The notes beneath the pieces are model-generated. The model had not been told where the DNA came from. It saw only the letters and a program-made list of their open reading frames with translations, and searched no databases. The translations under genes were made by a program, and so were the position numbers. Below are positions 4,264 through 5,537 of a stretch of DNA of 5,537 nt, in pieces; within the stretch, counting starts at the first letter, position 1; each line of letters starts with the position of its first letter. The DNA comes from Nitrososphaerota archaeon (GTDB taxonomy: Archaea; Thermoproteota; Nitrososphaeria; Nitrososphaerales; UBA183), in contig JAFMAW010000062.1 in NCBI GenBank assembly GCA_029784795.1, positions 1-5,537 on the forward strand. The letters run 5' to 3'.

Positions 4264-5166
4264 ATGTCGGCTTCGTTGTACGCGAAGATAACCGCGCTCT
4301 TCTTCATACTCACCGGACTGCTCATGCTTATTGGATATGTCGTCGGGTGGTACTTCTTCGGGGATCCGATAGCGTTCGTGGGGCTCGCCCTCGTCCTCGC
4401 CGCCGTAATCAACTTCGTCTCGTACTACTACAGCGACGCGCTCGTCCTGCGGATGAGCAAGGCCAAGATAATACAGGAGAACGAGAACCCGACGCTGTTC
4501 AGGGTTGTTAAGAGCGTCGCCCAGAAGGCAAACATCCCGATGCCCAAGGTTGGAATAGTCGATTCTCCTCAGCCGAATGCTTTCGCGACGGGGAGAGGGC
4601 CGAACAAGGCGGTTGTCTGCGCCACTTCCAGCATCCTCCAGGCGCTCACCCCGGACGAGCTCGAAGCGGTGGTTGGCCACGAGATAGGGCACGTGGTGCA
4701 CAGGGACGTTCTGATGTCCAGCGTGGCGGCCACGATGGCCGGGGCGATATCATACATAGGGCAGATCGCTATTTTCTCGATGATCTTCGGCGGCGGAGGG
4801 AGGAATAGGAACAGTGGGTCACCACTAGCGCTGCTGGCGATCATCCTTGTCCCCTTGGGAGCCACCTTCGTTCAGCTCGGCATCAGCAGGAACGACGAGT
4901 ACAGCGCCGACGAGTACGGCGCGAAGCTCACCAGGAATCCCGCGGGACTCGTAACAGCCCTTGAGAAGATCAGCGCCAAGGTGCAGACCAGGCCCATAGC
5001 CACGCAAGCCTCCAAGGCACCCTCGCCCGCGACATCCTCGTTGTGGATCGTCAACCCTTTCCGCGGGAACTCGCTGGCCGAGATGTTCTCGACCCATCCA
5101 TCGCTCCCTCACAGGGTAGAGCGGCTTAGGAAGGTCGGCCGTGAAATGAACGTCTACGTCCCCTAG
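4264..5166 (+). CDS. htpX: HtpX-type membrane zinc metalloprotease (M48B)
   Basis: This 300-residue membrane protease degrades damaged membrane proteins in the envelope stress response of bacteria; archaeal homologues are assumed to do the same. Two N-terminal transmembrane helices (about 9-30 and 36-57) are followed by the proregion-like NPTLFRVVKSVAQKANIPMPKV block. The catalytic HEIGH motif has H139 and H143 as zinc ligands and E140 as the base. The third ligand is E212 in SRNDEYSADEYGA (208-220). Two further hydrophobic segments lie at about 150-175 and 188-207, separated by a Gly/Asn-rich loop. The C-terminus carries the family's STHPSLPHRVERL block (276-288). All key residues and the normal length are present, so the protein should be active. 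The start codon follows a TATA box with almost no leader. It is divergent from hsp20, supporting a role in proteostasis. Confidence 0.95.
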   Translation: MSASLYAKITALFFILTGLLMLIGYVVGWYFFGDPIAFVGLALVLAAVINFVSYYYSDALVLRMSKAKIIQENENPTLFRVVKSVAQKANIPMPKVGIVDSPQPNAFATGRGPNKAVVCATSSILQALTPDELEAVVGHEIGHVVHRDVLMSSVAATMAGAISYIGQIAIFSMIFGGGGRNRNSGSPLALLAIILVPLGATFVQLGISRNDEYSADEYGAKLTRNPAGLVTALEKISAKVQTRPIATQASKAPSPATSSLWIVNPFRGNSLAEMFSTHPSLPHRVERLRKVGREMNVYVP

Positions 5167-5249
5167 CCGAGCAGAAGGCGCACAAGGGCTAGGATTGCTC
5201 CGACCTCCACCACTTCATCCCCTCTCGCGGGGCCCTCGGATGTCGGCTC

Positions 5250-5255
5250 GGAGGT
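5250..5255 (+). promoter_or_regulatory. Shine-Dalgarno site before TTG 5260
   Basis: GGAGGT is a perfect match to the anti-Shine-Dalgarno core and ends 4 nt before the TTG at 5260. Spacing is slightly short. It is the main reason to consider the following frame a gene and to choose the TTG start. Confidence 0.4.
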
Positions 5256-5259
5256 AGTC

Positions 5260-5523
5260 TTGGGGGTCCCCATCGAAAGGGAGAGAGACGGGAGGAGCGT
5301 ACCTGGGAAGAGGGCAGGTGAGAAGTACGACTGTGACTGCGACGAAGGCGTCGACGCCAAATTGACCGACGACATAATTCGAGCGGTGTGGCGGAGCCGT
5401 TGGCATGAGCGGCTGGCGGAGATCGGGGCCGAGGATGCTGCGAACCCTGCCCGCGAGGCCGGAGAATTTTTCTCGCCCGAGGAGCTCCGACAGCGCACCT
5501 CAGCGGCGTCTACCTCGGTTTAA
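5260..5523 (+). CDS. Hypothetical small acidic protein (tentative)
   Basis: The frame codes for 87 residues from a TTG preceded by GGAGGT, and ends in TAA at 5521-5523. I do not recognise the product. It is charged and has no membrane segment. It has a basic N-terminus, a C-D-C-D-E patch (Cys25 and Cys27), a likely helix KLTDDIIRAVWRSRWHERLAEIG (about 34-56 with two Trp), and a second, Glu-rich stretch (AREAGEFFSPEELRQ, 64-78). Third codon positions are mostly G or C, like the neighbours. It lies 93 nt behind htpX on the same strand and could be read from the same transcript; no separate TATA box is obvious. The competing minus-strand frame (5163-5498) is Ser/Arg-rich and less protein-like. 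This could still be non-coding sequence. Confidence 0.4.
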   Translation: MGVPIERERDGRSVPGKRAGEKYDCDCDEGVDAKLTDDIIRAVWRSRWHERLAEIGAEDAANPAREAGEFFSPEELRQRTSAASTSV

Positions 5524-5537
5524 CTCGACCAAACCAG

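Noticed and set aside
5163..5498. Minus-strand 111-codon ORF
   Set aside because: Ser/Arg-rich composition typical of a shadow frame, no SD or TATA box seen before its GTG. Kept only as the alternative to the plus-strand ORF.
4264..5523. Readthrough of the htpX TAG (pyrrolysine or recoding), since the frame stays open to 5523
   Set aside because: HtpX ends naturally shortly after its THPSLPHRVERL block, no recoding element is visible, and open frames of this length are expected in GC-rich DNA. The downstream frame has its own SD and TTG.
1..5537. Mobile element, CRISPR array, toxin-antitoxin or defence system
   Set aside because: No direct-repeat arrays, transposase or integrase motifs, att-like duplication of the tRNA ends, or defence-type domains were seen.

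Overview
The window looks like a chromosomal segment of a GC-rich archaeon. It most resembles the Thermoproteota/TACK group, perhaps a Nitrososphaeria-like (Thaumarchaeota-related) lineage; that placement is inference from gene style, not from a marker gene. Supporting signs are two tRNA genes interrupted by very short introns at non-anticodon positions and without encoded CCA. Archaeal TATA boxes lie about 26-30 nt upstream of almost leaderless starts. The proteins are typical of archaea: an AbrB-PhoU fusion, a two-CBS protein, a small heat-shock protein with a long N-terminus, a divergent NAD-kinase-fold protein and HtpX.

Layout: (1) 1-1454, a two-gene operon on + of a 5'-truncated DUF72 (YecE-like) gene and a NAD-kinase-family gene, overlapping by 4 nt. 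(2) 1455-1613, a spacer with hairpins, a doubtful 35-codon ORF and a TATA box flanked by an inverted repeat. (3) 1614-2654, an AbrB/PhoU regulator, probably starting at TTG rather than at the longer GTG. (4) 2713-3024, divergent tRNA-Ile(GAT) on - and tRNA-Ala(TGC) on +, each with a putative 19-20 nt intron and its own TATA box in the spacer between them. (5) 3068-3535, a two-CBS protein, convergent with (6) an Hsp20 gene on - (3538-4134). (7) 4264-5166, htpX on +, divergent from hsp20 across a 129-bp promoter region with a palindrome. (8) 5167-5537, a weakly supported small ORF (5260-5523) behind a good Shine-Dalgarno sequence.

Functional reading: hsp20 and htpX form a plausible proteostasis pair, a cytosolic holdase and a membrane metalloprotease, sharing one divergent control region. 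The AbrB-PhoU protein is probably a phosphate-linked regulator, and the inverted repeat at its own promoter suggests autoregulation. First genes of transcripts appear leaderless or nearly so. The internal gene at 663 and the possible one at 5260 have Shine-Dalgarno-like sequences. No mobile element, CRISPR array, rRNA or defence system is visible. I did not find a clearly new multi-gene system; the most notable items are the two tRNA introns, the motif changes in the NAD-kinase-like protein and the hsp20/htpX control region.
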